Source: Lithobates sylvaticus (lineage: Eukaryota; Chordata; Amphibia; Anura; Ranidae). Taken from it: DNA of 64,000 bases. The stretch lies in assembly GCA_028564925.1 (NCBI GenBank), contig CM053030.1:1926561-1990560 (forward strand), in the 5' to 3' direction. The notes beneath the pieces are model-generated. The model did not search any database, was not told the origin of the DNA, and saw only the letters and a program-made list of their open reading frames with translations. Of the stretch, positions 26,315 to 36,744 are shown piece by piece. Position numbers and translations under genes: made by a program. Each line of letters begins with the position of its first letter. Positions within the stretch are counted from its first letter, which is position 1.

Positions 26315-26878
26315 TGTCATGAACCTTGAAACACTGATGTAGTTATCCTTTGATTCTATTACACAGTGGGGGGTCTTCTGCAATGTCTTAAGGCTAACCC
26401 ACTCCAGACGACTCTGTTGTCTGGAAGGAATGCATTGTTCTGTGTCTGACCGTTTGTTTATGTACTTTAATTACCTCCTGGGGCTTCTCTGTGTCATTAC
26501 ACCTTATCAGTCCTCCTATTCAAGCTATCGGACCAATCCCTGCTGACCCTGTTTCAAGTCCTAATTTGCATGGAAGAGGACCTAATTGAAAGCTACAGTC
26601 TACTTTACAATTGACCAATTGGAAAGTGGTTGTTGGGGGCGGGGTGTTCAAACTGATGTGTATAAAAGAGTGTTGTTGATCCAATAAAGATATTCCTGTT
26701 TGAACTTACATACAGCCTGCCTGGTGTTTGTTCAGAGCCATCACAACTGGATTCGAACAGCACATAGCTGTAGTTTGAATCCCGGAGCATCGCATGACCG
26801 AACCATCAGATGTTGCGATCTGTCGGAAGACATAGGAGTGTCCGGAGAGTGGAACCGAGCGAGCAGGGGCTCGTTACA
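26315..26878 (+). repeat. 5' LTR of the Gmr1-like Gypsy element
   Basis: 564 bp, TG...CA ends, with a TATAAAA box (GTGTATAAAAGAG) and an AATAAAG signal close after it. Same length as the 3' LTR. Confidence 0.93.
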
Positions 26879-26939
26879 TTGGTTGGCAGCGGTGGGATTT
26901 GCTCTCCAGTTACTGGGACACTCCAAACCACCACAGTGA

Positions 26940-29900
26940 ATGACCAGCTATGCAGCCTGCAGGAGAGCCACGCTGAAAGACTTACTTGAGAGCCGTGGAG
27001 GAACCGGTGGGACAAAGAACAAGGCCACCCTGATCAGTGAGCTAGCCAAGATGGATCAGAGGGATGGTGATGCGGGACCCCGGTCAGTTGAAGACTTGTT
27101 TCAGCAACGAGTTCGAGAGCGGTTGGCATTATATGGTGCTAACCCATCAGAGACCGCCATACAGAATGCCATTAGAGACATCCAGCAGCAGGATGAGCGA
27201 CAAGAGAGAGAACTAGAGCGGCAACATGAGCGGAGAATGGCGGAAATACGGCAATCGGGGACAACACCCAAAGATACAGCGCCTTTCCGTAAGTTGCCCT
27301 TTCGGGCATTCAAACTATTTAAGGAAGGAGAGGAGGAAATTGAAGCGTTCCTGCAGGACTTTGAGAGACTATGCCAGATACATGAAGTACTGTCCCAAGA
27401 TTGGGTCGCCTTACTGGCGAGTAATTTAACTGGCCGAGCGGCGGATGCGTATCGGGCCCTGGAGGACCAGGACGCTAAAGATTATGACCGGGTAAAAGAA
27501 GCTCTGCTAGCCCGATTTGCCATTACACCCGAAGCCAGCCGGATTAAGTTTAGAGAATCCCGGAAACAAACCAACATAACATACGTGGAGTGGGCACATC
27601 GTCTGCAGCGGAACCTTAAGGGCTGGTTCCAGGGAAGCCATGCTTATACCATAGAGGACATCACCCAGCTAGTACTCTTAGAACAATTCTTTAACCACAC
27701 CCCTCTGGTAGTACGGGATTGGGTGCGAGATAAGCAACCACGGACTGTACAGCAAGCGGCTACTTTGGCTGATGAATATCTGGACTCTCGAAGGTCAGGT
27801 GAAAGCGAGCGCTATCCACTATCTCGGCCAAGTTTACCAGCCTCTAACCCAGCTTCAGTACCTCAGTGGTCTGCCTCTAGACCCCCAGCCCGACCCAACC
27901 CTCCTACCGGACCTAAGTGCTATATCTGTAACCAAACCGGTCATCTGCAGCGATATTGCCCTACCCGATCCACAAGGTACCGAGAGAATGCTCATCCATC
28001 CAGACCAGCGGTTCATTGCTTCCAGAATGAGCCCAACCATCGAGATGTTCAGGAAGAGTGCGGTGAACTTTTCGAGGCTGATCCCGTCCAAGCTGCTGCC
28101 GGAGATAATCGACAGCACCATCGTCAGGCAGTATGGGTTAATGGGCAGCCGGCCCAGGGACTCCGCGATTCCGGGGCTACGATTACCCTCATCCAGCCTC
28201 ACATGATTCCACAGTCGGCCCGGACCGGTCATACTGTTGCAGTCAGGGTAGCAGGGGGCAAGGTGCTACGTTTATCCACCGCCCAAGTTCTCTTGGATTG
28301 GGGCTCAGGGGAGCGACAAGTGCGAGTGGGATTACTACGTGAGTTACCTGTGGAAGTACTTTTGGGGAACGATTTGGGGCATTTAACTTCCTCATATGCC
28401 CCAGAGGCTGCCATGGCTGTGACCACCCGACGTCAGAGCCAACTTCAAGGCAACTCCACTCCTATGGGGACCCAGGTAAGACCAAATCCTCCTACGTTAC
28501 CCCAACTTGACAACCCTGTGTCCTGGGATTCTCCCTCTGACATTAGACAAGAGACTCAGAGTGACCCAACTTTAGCTGGTTATCGGGACAGGGCGGGCAA
28601 GGATCCAGGGGGGTTGGGGGAAGACAGAATAGAGTGGGAGGGGGGGTTTCTTTATCGTTACACTGAGGGAATGGGCACTGGGAAGCGTCAGGGTCCCCAC
28701 AAACAGCTAGTTGTACCCCAGAAATACAGACGGGAGCTATTGCGACTGGCTCACGACATCCCCTTGTCCGGACATTTAGGGATAGCCAAGACCCGGAGTC
28801 GGTTGTCTCATGCTTTCTTCTGGCCCAGGTTACATGCTGAGGTGCGAGAATACTGCCGGACCTGTGAGACTTGTCAGAAAGTAGGGAAGACAGGGGATCA
28901 CCCAAAAGCCTCACTGCAACCCCTGCCGATCATTAGAGAACCCTTTAGCCGCATAGCGGTAGATATTATAGGCCCACTGGCCCGCCCCAGTGCCACTGGG
29001 AAGAAGTATATTCTTACGGTGGTGGATTACGCCACCCGCTACCCGGAGGCCATTCCCTTATCCAATATCCAGGCTGATACAGTAGCAGATGCCTTACTGC
29101 GGGTATTCACTAGGGTAGGGTTCCCCCAGGAGATATTGTCCGATCAGGGTACCCAGTTCACAGCCGAGCTGACGCAGCAGCTTTGGCGTCTCTGTGGGAT
29201 TAAACCCCTCCAGAGCGCCCCCTACCACCCTCAGACTAACGGGCTGTGTGAGAGATTTAACGGGACCCTGAAGCAGCTGCTTCGGGCCTTCGTGGAAAGT
29301 AGGAAGGATTGGGAGAAATATCTTCCCCATCTACTGTTCGCCTATAGAGAGGTACCCCAAGAGTCCACTGGGTTTTCCCCATTTGAGCTGTTATATGGGC
29401 GAAGGGTTAGGGGACCCTTAGACTTAGTGAGGGCCCAGTGGGAGGGGGTAGAGGATCCGGATGGCCTCCCCATCCTTAGTTATGTCTTGGAACTCAGGGA
29501 GCGACTGCGGGAACTTACCGATCTAGTCCATGAGAATATGCAATCGGCCCAGAGTCAGCAGAAGGTTTGGTATGATCGGTCTGCGCGAAATCGCACCTTT
29601 TATATTGGACAGAAAGTCCTGATACTAAAACCCCTGAAGCAAAATAAATTACAGGCCTCCTGGCAGGGCCCCTATCAGGTGGTAAAACAGCTGTGCGATA
29701 CCACCTACGTGGTTGCCAGCTGTGCAGACACAAATATTAAGAGGACATTCCACATTAATATGATGAAGGCCTATCATGAGAGGACTGAGGCAGTAGCCGC
29801 CATATGTGCTCCTGCCACCGGGGACTCTGAATATCTACCGATGCTGGAGCTTCCCGAAATCAGTAACTGTTCCGGGGGTGTGGAAGATATAAGGCTAGGA

Positions 29901-31298
29901 GATAGACTAGGATCCAAAGAACGAGAACAAGCCAGAGAATTACTCCAGGACCGGCAGGAGATGTTTTCGGCACTCCCTGGGTACACTCGCATAGCTGTGC
30001 ACAAGGTAGAGACCCCCGGGCAGAAGCCCCTGAGACAACCAGCCTATAGGATTCCCGGAGCAGTGCAAGAAGGGATGAGAGCGGAGATTAGGGAGATGCT
30101 CGAGTTAGGGGTGATCGAACCATCAGCAAGCCCCTGGGCTTCCCCTGTAGTATTAGTCCCAAAACGGGATGGCACGACACGATTTTGTGTGGACTATAGG
30201 CGACTGAATGACTGTACTGTGACAGATGCCTACCCTATGCCCCGAGTGGACGAATTTCTGGACAAAATAGCTCAGGGACATTATCTGACGACTATTGACT
30301 TGTGTAAGGGCTACTGGCAGATTCCCTTGGAAGCAGAAGCAATTCCAAAGTCGGCCTTCATCACCCCGTTCGGCCTTTACCAGTTTCTGGTAATGCCATT
30401 CGGGATGAAGAATGCTCCAGCTACCTTCCAGCGGATGATAGATGAACTCCTCGATGGTCTGCAAGATTTTGCATGCGCATATCTTGACGACATCGCAATC
30501 TATAGCCAGACATGGGAGGAACATCTTAGACACCTGGGAATAGTGCTAGATAGGATCCGAGCCGCTGGCCTGACCCTGAAGCCAGACAAATGTAATATCG
30601 GGATGTCTGAGGTGCAATATCTGGGACATAGAGTGGGATGTGGGAAGCAGAGGCCAGAACCTGCAAAAATTGAGGCCGTCCTAAACTGGCCGGTTCCCAG
30701 AACCAAAACCCAGGTACTTGCATTTTTAGGGACAGCAGGGTACTACAGGAAGTTTGTACCCCACTATAGTGACATTGCCAAACCCCTGACGGACCTGACC
30801 AAAAAGACTCTCCCTAGACAGGTCCTGTGGTCCCCGGAGTGCGAGACAGCGTTTCATCAGTTAAAAACCGCCCTAACGCAAGCTCCCATACTGGCGGCAC
30901 CCGATCCTAACAAACGCTTTGTCATTCATACAGACGCTTCCATGTTCGGACTGGGAGCCGTACTAAGTCAAATTGGCGATGACGGGAAAGAGCACCCAGT
31001 GGCGTATCTCAGCCGCAAGTTGTTACCCCGTGAAGTTGGATATGCTGCTGTGGAAAAAGAGTGTCTGGCCTTAGTCTGGGCTTTAAAGAAATTGCAGCCC
31101 TACGTGTATGGACGCTCTTTTACCGTCATGACAGACCACAATCCATTGATATGGCTTAACCGGGTGGCGGGAGAGAACGGCCGATTACTAAGGTGGAGCC
31201 TGGCTTTGCAACCGTACAATTTCACCATACAATATCGGCCAGGGCCCCAAAACGGGAATGCGGATGGGTTATCTCGACAGACGGACCTGGAACCTTAA
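26940..31298 (+). CDS. Gag-Pol polyprotein of the Gmr1-like Gypsy element
   Basis: A single 1452-residue frame in one intact-looking element. Order of domains: gag-like region (about 110-290), a CCHC zinc knuckle CYICNQTGHLQRYC (about 327), aspartic protease with DSGAT (about 408), integrase H2C2 zinc domain (about 607-650), integrase core (about 670-830), a chromatin/GPYF-like module with WQGPYQVV, then reverse transcriptase (about 1040-1220, YLDDIA) and RNase H (about 1320-1440, HTDAS). Gag and pol are in one frame, so no frameshift between them is needed. The protein serves reverse transcription and integration of the element. The integrase-before-RT order separates it from ordinary Gypsy elements, which have integrase last. 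Confidence 0.93.
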   Translation: MTSYAACRRATLKDLLESRGGTGGTKNKATLISELAKMDQRDGDAGPRSVEDLFQQRVRERLALYGANPSETAIQNAIRDIQQQDERQERELERQHERRMAEIRQSGTTPKDTAPFRKLPFRAFKLFKEGEEEIEAFLQDFERLCQIHEVLSQDWVALLASNLTGRAADAYRALEDQDAKDYDRVKEALLARFAITPEASRIKFRESRKQTNITYVEWAHRLQRNLKGWFQGSHAYTIEDITQLVLLEQFFNHTPLVVRDWVRDKQPRTVQQAATLADEYLDSRRSGESERYPLSRPSLPASNPASVPQWSASRPPARPNPPTGPKCYICNQTGHLQRYCPTRSTRYRENAHPSRPAVHCFQNEPNHRDVQEECGELFEADPVQAAAGDNRQHHRQAVWVNGQPAQGLRDSGATITLIQPHMIPQSARTGHTVAVRVAGGKVLRLSTAQVLLDWGSGERQVRVGLLRELPVEVLLGNDLGHLTSSYAPEAAMAVTTRRQSQLQGNSTPMGTQVRPNPPTLPQLDNPVSWDSPSDIRQETQSDPTLAGYRDRAGKDPGGLGEDRIEWEGGFLYRYTEGMGTGKRQGPHKQLVVPQKYRRELLRLAHDIPLSGHLGIAKTRSRLSHAFFWPRLHAEVREYCRTCETCQKVGKTGDHPKASLQPLPIIREPFSRIAVDIIGPLARPSATGKKYILTVVDYATRYPEAIPLSNIQADTVADALLRVFTRVGFPQEILSDQGTQFTAELTQQLWRLCGIKPLQSAPYHPQTNGLCERFNGTLKQLLRAFVESRKDWEKYLPHLLFAYREVPQESTGFSPFELLYGRRVRGPLDLVRAQWEGVEDPDGLPILSYVLELRERLRELTDLVHENMQSAQSQQKVWYDRSARNRTFYIGQKVLILKPLKQNKLQASWQGPYQVVKQLCDTTYVVASCADTNIKRTFHINMMKAYHERTEAVAAICAPATGDSEYLPMLELPEISNCSGGVEDIRLGDRLGSKEREQARELLQDRQEMFSALPGYTRIAVHKVETPGQKPLRQPAYRIPGAVQEGMRAEIREMLELGVIEPSASPWASPVVLVPKRDGTTRFCVDYRRLNDCTVTDAYPMPRVDEFLDKIAQGHYLTTIDLCKGYWQIPLEAEAIPKSAFITPFGLYQFLVMPFGMKNAPATFQRMIDELLDGLQDFACAYLDDIAIYSQTWEEHLRHLGIVLDRIRAAGLTLKPDKCNIGMSEVQYLGHRVGCGKQRPEPAKIEAVLNWPVPRTKTQVLAFLGTAGYYRKFVPHYSDIAKPLTDLTKKTLPRQVLWSPECETAFHQLKTALTQAPILAAPDPNKRFVIHTDASMFGLGAVLSQIGDDGKEHPVAYLSRKLLPREVGYAAVEKECLALVWALKKLQPYVYGRSFTVMTDHNPLIWLNRVAGENGRLLRWSLALQPYNFTIQYRPGPQNGNADGLSRQTDLEP

Positions 31299-31382
31299 GA
31301 CTACTTCTCTTTTCCAACATCCTCGAGTTGACCCGTTCAGGGTCCCACTGTGGCTGTTGGACTGTTTCCCAGGAGGGAGAAT

Positions 31383-31946
31383 TGTCATGAACCTTGAAAC
31401 ACTGATGTAGTTATCCTTTGATTCTATTACACAGTGGGGGGTCTTCTGCAATGTCTTAAGGCTAACCCACTCCAGACGACTCTGTTGTCTGGAAGGAATG
31501 CATTGTTCTGTGTCTGACCGTTTGTTTATGTACTTTAATTACCTCCTGGGGCTTCTCTGTGTCATTACACCTTATCAGTCCTCCTATTCAAGCTATCGGA
31601 CCAATCCCTGCTGACCCTGTTTCAAGTCCTAATTTGCATGGAAGAGGACCTAATTGAAAGCTACAGTCTACTTTACAATTGACCAATTGGAAAGTGGTTG
31701 TTGGGGGCGGGGTGTTCAAACTGATGTGTATAAAAGAGTGTTGTTGATCCAATAAAGATATTCCTGTTTGAACTTACATACAGCCTGCCTGGTGTTTGTT
31801 CAGAGCCATCACAACTGGATTCGAACAGCACATAGCTGTAGTTTGAATCCCGGAGCATCGCATGACCGAACCATCAGATGTTGCGATCTGTCGGGAGACA
31901 TAGGAGTGTCCGGAGAGTGGAACCGAGCGAGCAGGGGCTCGTTACA
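31383..31946 (+). repeat. 3' LTR of the Gmr1-like Gypsy element
   Basis: 564 bp, nearly identical to the 5' LTR, followed by the GCCAC target duplication. Confidence 0.93.
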
Positions 31947-32615
31947 GCCACCTTCTCTCACCTTCACCAATCCCCAACCCTCCTTGTGTATGGCAAGCAG
32001 TAATCCACAAATACACTCAGGACAAGACATTACACCTGCCACTCTTTGAACTGCAAAGCTACAGCACTGAGAAAACCCTTAGGAGCCACTCACCTGAGGA
32101 AACTGTTTATAGATGTTAACGAGACTGCCAACATTCCAGCAAATCTCCTTTCAGCCTGCCAAATTCCAGCAGCTGAGATATTCCTCAGAGGTCCTACACT
32201 GTCAACCTCGAGTGACCCGTCTATAAAAACATTTCCTGCAGTATTTCATCTCACCGCTAGAGGCAGACAACTCATCTAGGGGTGAGGATACACACACACA
32301 CCTGCAGCTACACTTCAGTCTGCTGTTTTGCAGTTCTTCAGAATGACAGACAATGAACAGAAAATGCAGTCAGCAGAAAACCATTGGCAGGTTTGTTCAA
32401 ATAGCCCCAGGCGAGGAATAAGTTACCTGCCTCTTAGAACAATCTAAAGGAGCCAACAAGACAAAATCAACCAGCCCAATCAGAGAAGTCGTACAGTGGT
32501 AAGAATAAAAAAATATGCTTACCGTACGGTTTTAGGGCTGCGCGCTTAACCCCCTTCTCTGATCTGGCCAGCCGTTCGGTCCCGGGATATGGTCTCCTGT
32601 CGATTGTAGCCTGAG

Positions 32616-32633
32616 GTCCCTGTTCGGGCGCCA
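32616..32633 (-). other. Retroviral primer-binding site, tRNA-Lys type
   Basis: The minus strand reads TGGCGCCCGAACAGGGAC, the 18-nt sequence complementary to the 3' end of tRNA-Lys3 used by several retroviruses. It lies directly inside the LTR edge, which fixes the orientation of the fossil. Confidence 0.88.
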
Positions 32634-32635
32634 GT

Positions 32636-33069
32636 TGATAAGGATGAGAACTACAATTTAGTTCAAGGTTGTCTGCTGCTGTTTCCAATTAAAAAGTATG
32701 AATGTGCTGCACATCAGGAGTAAACACTCTGAGACACAATCAGCTTGGCTACTCCTAACTTCTAATTTATTTCTGGGCGGTGTCAATATTTTATACAGAA
32801 AGATACGTCATTGCTATGTCAGTCTAATGGGTACATCTCATTGGTTAAAATACGAGAGAAATGAAGACACTTGATGCTTGAAGGTTGATTGAAGCTCGTT
32901 ATCGCATTCCTCTAATGTGTGGGATGGGGGGTATAGACGCCATCTTCAGAGTCAACAGAAAGCCAATCTGAACACTACATAATTAGTAAGGAGTTTGCAT
33001 AGAAACATGTATACACATAAGCAAATAGACATTTTCTGATTATCAGTATGTACATTACATTCCTTCACA
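32636..33069 (-). repeat. LTR of the retrovirus fossil
   Basis: On the minus strand it runs from TGTGAAGGAA to CCTTATCA, with imperfect inverted ends, a TATAAAA box and an AATAAA signal inside, and the primer-binding site 2 bp after its end. The outer edge is inferred; an alternative edge is near 32979. Confidence 0.65.
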
Positions 33070-33600
33070 ATGTGACCATGATAATAAAGCTTTGGACCCT
33101 TTCATGGAATCCTTGGTGTGCTGATGACATTTCTTCACTTTGTAGTACCTTCAGACACTGGCAAAAAACAGAAGCCTTGCCTAACGGGGGGGTTATGTCT
33201 TGGAGGAAACTTCCTGTCCTGTTTTATTATTGCCAGTGCCCGAACACCTGAAGGTGGCAACATAACCCAATTGTAGTGACTGATGAAGACGCTCTTGTGT
33301 CCCGTGATATATGGTAAAGAAATTAGTCTGACCCCATCTCTGATAAACCAATCCCAATCCTGTGTCTGGTACCCAATTCTCCAAATTACCCGACTTTGTG
33401 TCTGGAACCGACCCCCCAAACAAGCATCTGACACCTGTCTTCAACCCTAAAAGCCCAACATTGTGCCTGATACCCGTCTTCAATCCTGACACCCCAGTAC
33501 AACGCTAACACCCAATCCTGGGTCTGGAACCCAACTCTCCATATCACCTGACCTTGTGTCTGGAACAGACCCCCCCAAACAAGCATATAGTATAGTAGGC
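33070..33600. other. Non-coding stretch with a diverged 161-bp duplication
   Basis: From about 33350 two similar blocks begin CAATCCTG(T/G)GTCTGG, 161 bp apart, each ending near CCCCCCAAACAAGCAT. Neither strand shows a convincing coding region. Confidence 0.55.
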
Positions 33601-33624
33601 GAGGTTGAAAAAATTATGTCTGTA

Positions 33625-33893
33625 TTACATTGTATATCCCTGTATGTTGCGGTCGTTCAGGTGATTATCTAATAGTTTCTTGAAATGACCGATGCTCCCC
33701 GCTGAGACCACCGCCTGTGGAAGGGAATTCCACATCCTTGCCGCTCTTACAGTGAAGAACCCTCTACGTAGTTTAAGGTTAAACCTCTTTTCTTCAAATT
33801 TGAATGAGTGGCCACGAGTCTTGTTAAACTCCCTTCTGCGAAAAAGTTTTCTCCCTATTGTGGGGTCACCAGTCCGGTATTTATACATTGAAA
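33625..33893 (-). pseudogene. LINE ORF2 C-terminal end
   Basis: An open minus-strand piece with FRRREFNKTRGHSFKFEEKR and WNSLPQAVVSAGSIGHFKKL is the conserved C-terminal block of CR1/L2-like ORF2 proteins, after the reverse transcriptase. It is cut at 33893 by the solo LTR; the LINE resumes at 34972. Codons upstream of the junction belong to the LTR. Confidence 0.88.
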
Positions 33894-34971
33894 TGTAGAG
33901 GTGACACTTTAACATGTGGAAATTTCGTTTTTCCCTCAGAACAGTAGTGGGGTTCTGAGGGTTAATTGTGCAGGTTAACTTTGGCATCAGTTTGGCTGGG
34001 CTGTGTTGGGGTTCTGCCTGGTCATTGGTGCAGCGGGGTGCCCATGACAGGTCTAGAACCAGGCCTGGTTGGACGTCTTAGGTATCAGTCTTCCCTGGAA
34101 CCAATCAGTGGGTGCGTCTGGCCCCGCTGTGTAGTCTGGGGAGGGGTACTTAAGGTGCTGAAGTCGCGTCTTCGGGGTTTGGCCGCAGTCCTGCTTCCTG
34201 GTTCTGGACCGGGGTAGCCCCATGAGGGGTCCCGGGCCTAGGGAGCATTTGCCGTCCCGCAAACATGGTCAGTTTGACTAACCCGATAGACCCGCCTGGT
34301 CTGGGGCAAGGATCCGTCTGTTCCCGAGTCTCGGAGCCGGTCAGCCTGATGCCCAGTAGGAGGATTCAAGGCGTCCCGGTGTGCTCTCAGTATTGGAGGG
34401 GCACCGCAGCTCATACAGGTGACCGGGGGAGGACTCTTCGGAGGAGGGCCAACAAGCTGGCATTTCAAGAGGAGCCTGGGAGCTGAGTTGTTGAACTTAA
34501 AGAATCCACAATTCCACAGTACTGCCAAGGAGACAGAGAAAGTTCCAGGTACTGTGAGAAAGGTTCCTATTATCTTCAGTTGCAGCAAGTTCATTCTGTG
34601 TCAGAGACTTTTGCAAGTTTCCGGATCACATTGTTGGCTGCCATAATCTCTGGCTAGAGGTCTATCCGGCATTGAACTGCCCAGCTGCGAGTGGCTACTC
34701 TCTGGGTGGATTAGAGACATTCTGTTGGATGTCGGCAGTTCAGTGTGCCTGAGTTTCTTCACCCCTTGCCCTCTATTCCTATCTGAGACTGTGTTTTGTT
34801 GGATGTTACCACTGCAAGAATAAAAACCTTCAAAAGGACTTTTATGTGTCAGCATCTGAAGTCACTGGGTACAAACCCTGGGAACCCCCGGACATTCTAA
34901 TACAAGCAACGAGGCGGTAACTGGTAAGCCCAAAAGTCAAGGCCGCCCCTCTGTGGGTTATGGCCGTTACA
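33894..34971 (+). mobile_element. Probable solo LTR inserted in the LINE
   Basis: 1078 bp from TGTAGAGGTGACAC to GGCCGTTACA, flanked by a 4-bp duplication GAAA (33890-33893 and 34972-34975). The LINE sequence is continuous if it is removed. An AATAAA signal near 34817 puts it on the + strand. No internal region or second LTR is present, so it looks like the product of LTR-LTR recombination. The family is not identified. Confidence 0.72.
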
Positions 34972-35434
34972 GAAATCATATCCCCTCTCAAGCGTCTCTT
35001 CTCCAGAGAGAATAAGTTCAGTGCTCACAGCCTTTCCTCATAACTAATATCCTCCAGACCCTTTATTAGCTTTGTTGCCCATCTTTGTACTCCTCCATTT
35101 CCAGTACATCCTTCCTGAGGACTGATGCCCAGAACTGGACAGCATACTCCAGGTGCGGCCGGACCAGAGTCTTGTAGAGCCGGAGAATTATCCTTTTATC
35201 TCTGGAGTTGATCCCCTTTTTAATGCCAATATTCTGTTTGCTTTCTTAGCAGCAGCTTGGCATTGCATGCCATTGCTGAGCCCATCATCTACAAGGACCC
35301 CCAGGTCCTTCTCCATCCTAGATCCCCCCAGAGGTCCCCCCAGTCTATAGATTGCATTCAGATTTTTGCCACCCAAATGCATTATTTTAAATTTTTCTAC
35401 ATTGAACCTCATTTACCATGTAGTTGCCACCCCA
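34972..35434 (-). pseudogene. LINE ORF2 thumb region
   Basis: Minus-strand frame with MRFNVEKFKIMHLGGKN, RLGGPLGGSRMEKDLGVLVD and AAKKANRILALKRG, typical of CR1/L2 ORF2 just after the reverse transcriptase. Continuous with 36282 onward across the TTAA MITE. Confidence 0.9.
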
Positions 35435-36281
35435 TTAACTTGTTGCCGACCGCCCACTGTCAATTGACGGCGGATCGGTGCGGCTCTTGTGGCAGGCCGC
35501 AGTAATATGACAGCTCTAACTTTGCGGCCACTAGGGGGCCGCTGGGGACCAGATGCGCGTGCCCAGCGGCCGCGATGTCCGCCGGGCACCCGCGATTGCC
35601 CAGTAACTGAGCAGGACGTGGATCTGTGTATGTAAACACACAGATCCACGTCCTGTCAGAGAAGAGGAGATCGATGGTGTGTCCCTTGTACATAGAGACA
35701 CCGATCGGTCCCCTCCCCCAGTCAGTCCCCTCCCCCCACAGTTAGAATCACTCACATAGGGAACATATTAACCCCTGCAGCGCCCCCTAGTGTTAACCCT
35801 TCCCTGCCAGTCACATTTATACAGTAATCACTGCATTTTTATAGCACGGATCGCTGTGTAAATGTGAATGGTCCCAAAAATGTGTCAAAAAGTGTCCGAT
35901 ATGTCCGCCGCAATGTCAAAGTCACGATAAAAATCACAGATCGCCGCCAATATAGTAAAAAATAATAATAAAAATGCTATAAATCTATCCCCTATTTTGT
36001 AGACGCTATAACTTTTGCGCAAACCAATCAATATACGCTAATTACGATTTTTTTAACCAAAAATATGTAGAAGAATACGTATCGGCCTAAACTGAGGAAA
36101 ACATTTGTTTAAAAAAAAAAATTGGATATTTATTATAATAAGTAAAAAATATTGCGTTTTTTCAAACTTGTCCCTCTTATTTTGTTTATAGCGCAAGAAA
36201 TAAAAACCGCAGAGGGGATCAAATACCACCAAAATAAAGCTCTAGGAAAGGGGTGTTTGTGCCTGGTAGGCAAGTGGTTAA
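35435..36281. mobile_element. TTAA-flanked MITE (piggyBac- or Kolobok-type) in the LINE
   Basis: Flanked by TTAA on both sides (35435-35438, 36278-36281). Ends TTAACTTGTTGCCGACC and GGTAGGCAAGTGGTTAA are imperfect inverted repeats. Removing it restores continuous LINE sequence at one TTAA. It has no transposase gene; the interior is AT-rich in its right half. Confidence 0.82.
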
Positions 36282-36640
36282 TTTGTTCAGATCTTCTTGG
36301 AAGGTTTCCACATCCTGCAGAGAAGTTATTGCCCTGCTTAGCTTAGTATCGTCTGCAAATACAGAGATTGAACTGTTTCCCCCATCCCCATCCTCCAGAT
36401 CGTTTATGAACAAATTAAATAGAATTGGTCCCAGCACAGAACCCTGGGGGACCCCACTACCCACCCCGACCATTCCGAGTACTCCCCACCCCCGTCCATT
36501 CCGAGTACTCCCCACCCCCGACCATTCCGAGTACTCCCCACCCCCGTCCATTCCGAGTACTCCCCCCCATCCATTCCGAGTACTCCCTACCCCCGTCCAT
36601 TCCGAGTACTCCCCATTTATCGCCACCCTCTGAACTCACC
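36282..36640 (-). pseudogene. LINE reverse transcriptase segment (motifs B-C)
   Basis: Minus-strand codons VPQGSVLGPILFNLFINDLE and SISVFADDTKLSRAI are RT motifs of the CR1/L2 group; FADD is the catalytic pair. Upstream of them in the frame is the 27/28-bp array made from the GEYSEWTGV codons. Confidence 0.92.
36466..36616 (-). repeat. 27/28-bp minisatellite made from LINE RT codons
   Basis: About 5.5 units with CATTCCGAGTACTCCCC on the + strand. On the minus strand the unit reads GEYSEWTGV, GSTRNG or GVLGMV in the three frames because the unit is not always a multiple of three. In related LINEs this codon block occurs once, just before VPQGSVLGP. Confidence 0.85.
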
Positions 36641-36744
36641 ATTGTAGCCAGTTTTCAATCCATGTACTCCCCCTATGGTCCATGCCAACGCACCTTATTT
36701 TGTACAGTAAACGTTTATGGGGAACTGTGTCAAATGCTTTGTAG

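Larger units (their letters stand above)
26315..31946 (+). mobile_element. Ty3/Gypsy LTR retrotransposon, Gmr1-like, looks whole
   Basis: Two 564-bp LTRs (26315-26878 and 31383-31946) start TGTCATGAACC and end GCTCGTTACA, and by eye are almost identical. A 5-bp target duplication, GCCAC, flanks the element (26310-26314 and 31947-31951). A purine-rich tract (AGGAGGGAGAAT) precedes the 3' LTR. One long frame encodes gag and pol. The integrase lies upstream of the reverse transcriptase, the arrangement described for the deuterostome Gmr1 group of Gypsy elements. The near-identical LTRs make it a recent insertion. It is nested in the retrovirus fossil. Confidence 0.95.
21280..33069 (-). mobile_element. 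Endogenous retrovirus fossil, broken, split by a Gypsy element
   Basis: Read on the minus strand, from high to low coordinate: one LTR (about 32636-33069), a primer-binding site matching tRNA-Lys (32616-32633), leader, gag (about 24560-26044: MGQQ start, PPPY late-domain motif, capsid-like region), pol (about 21920-23880 and nearby: YVDD reverse transcriptase, RNase H, integrase), then short env-like remnants to about 21280. The second LTR was not found. The Gypsy element at 26315-31946 sits in the leader with a 5-bp duplication. Class I-like (gamma/epsilon-related) pol is my best guess. Well over ten breaks; it is an old fossil, older than the Gypsy element inside it. Confidence 0.85.
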
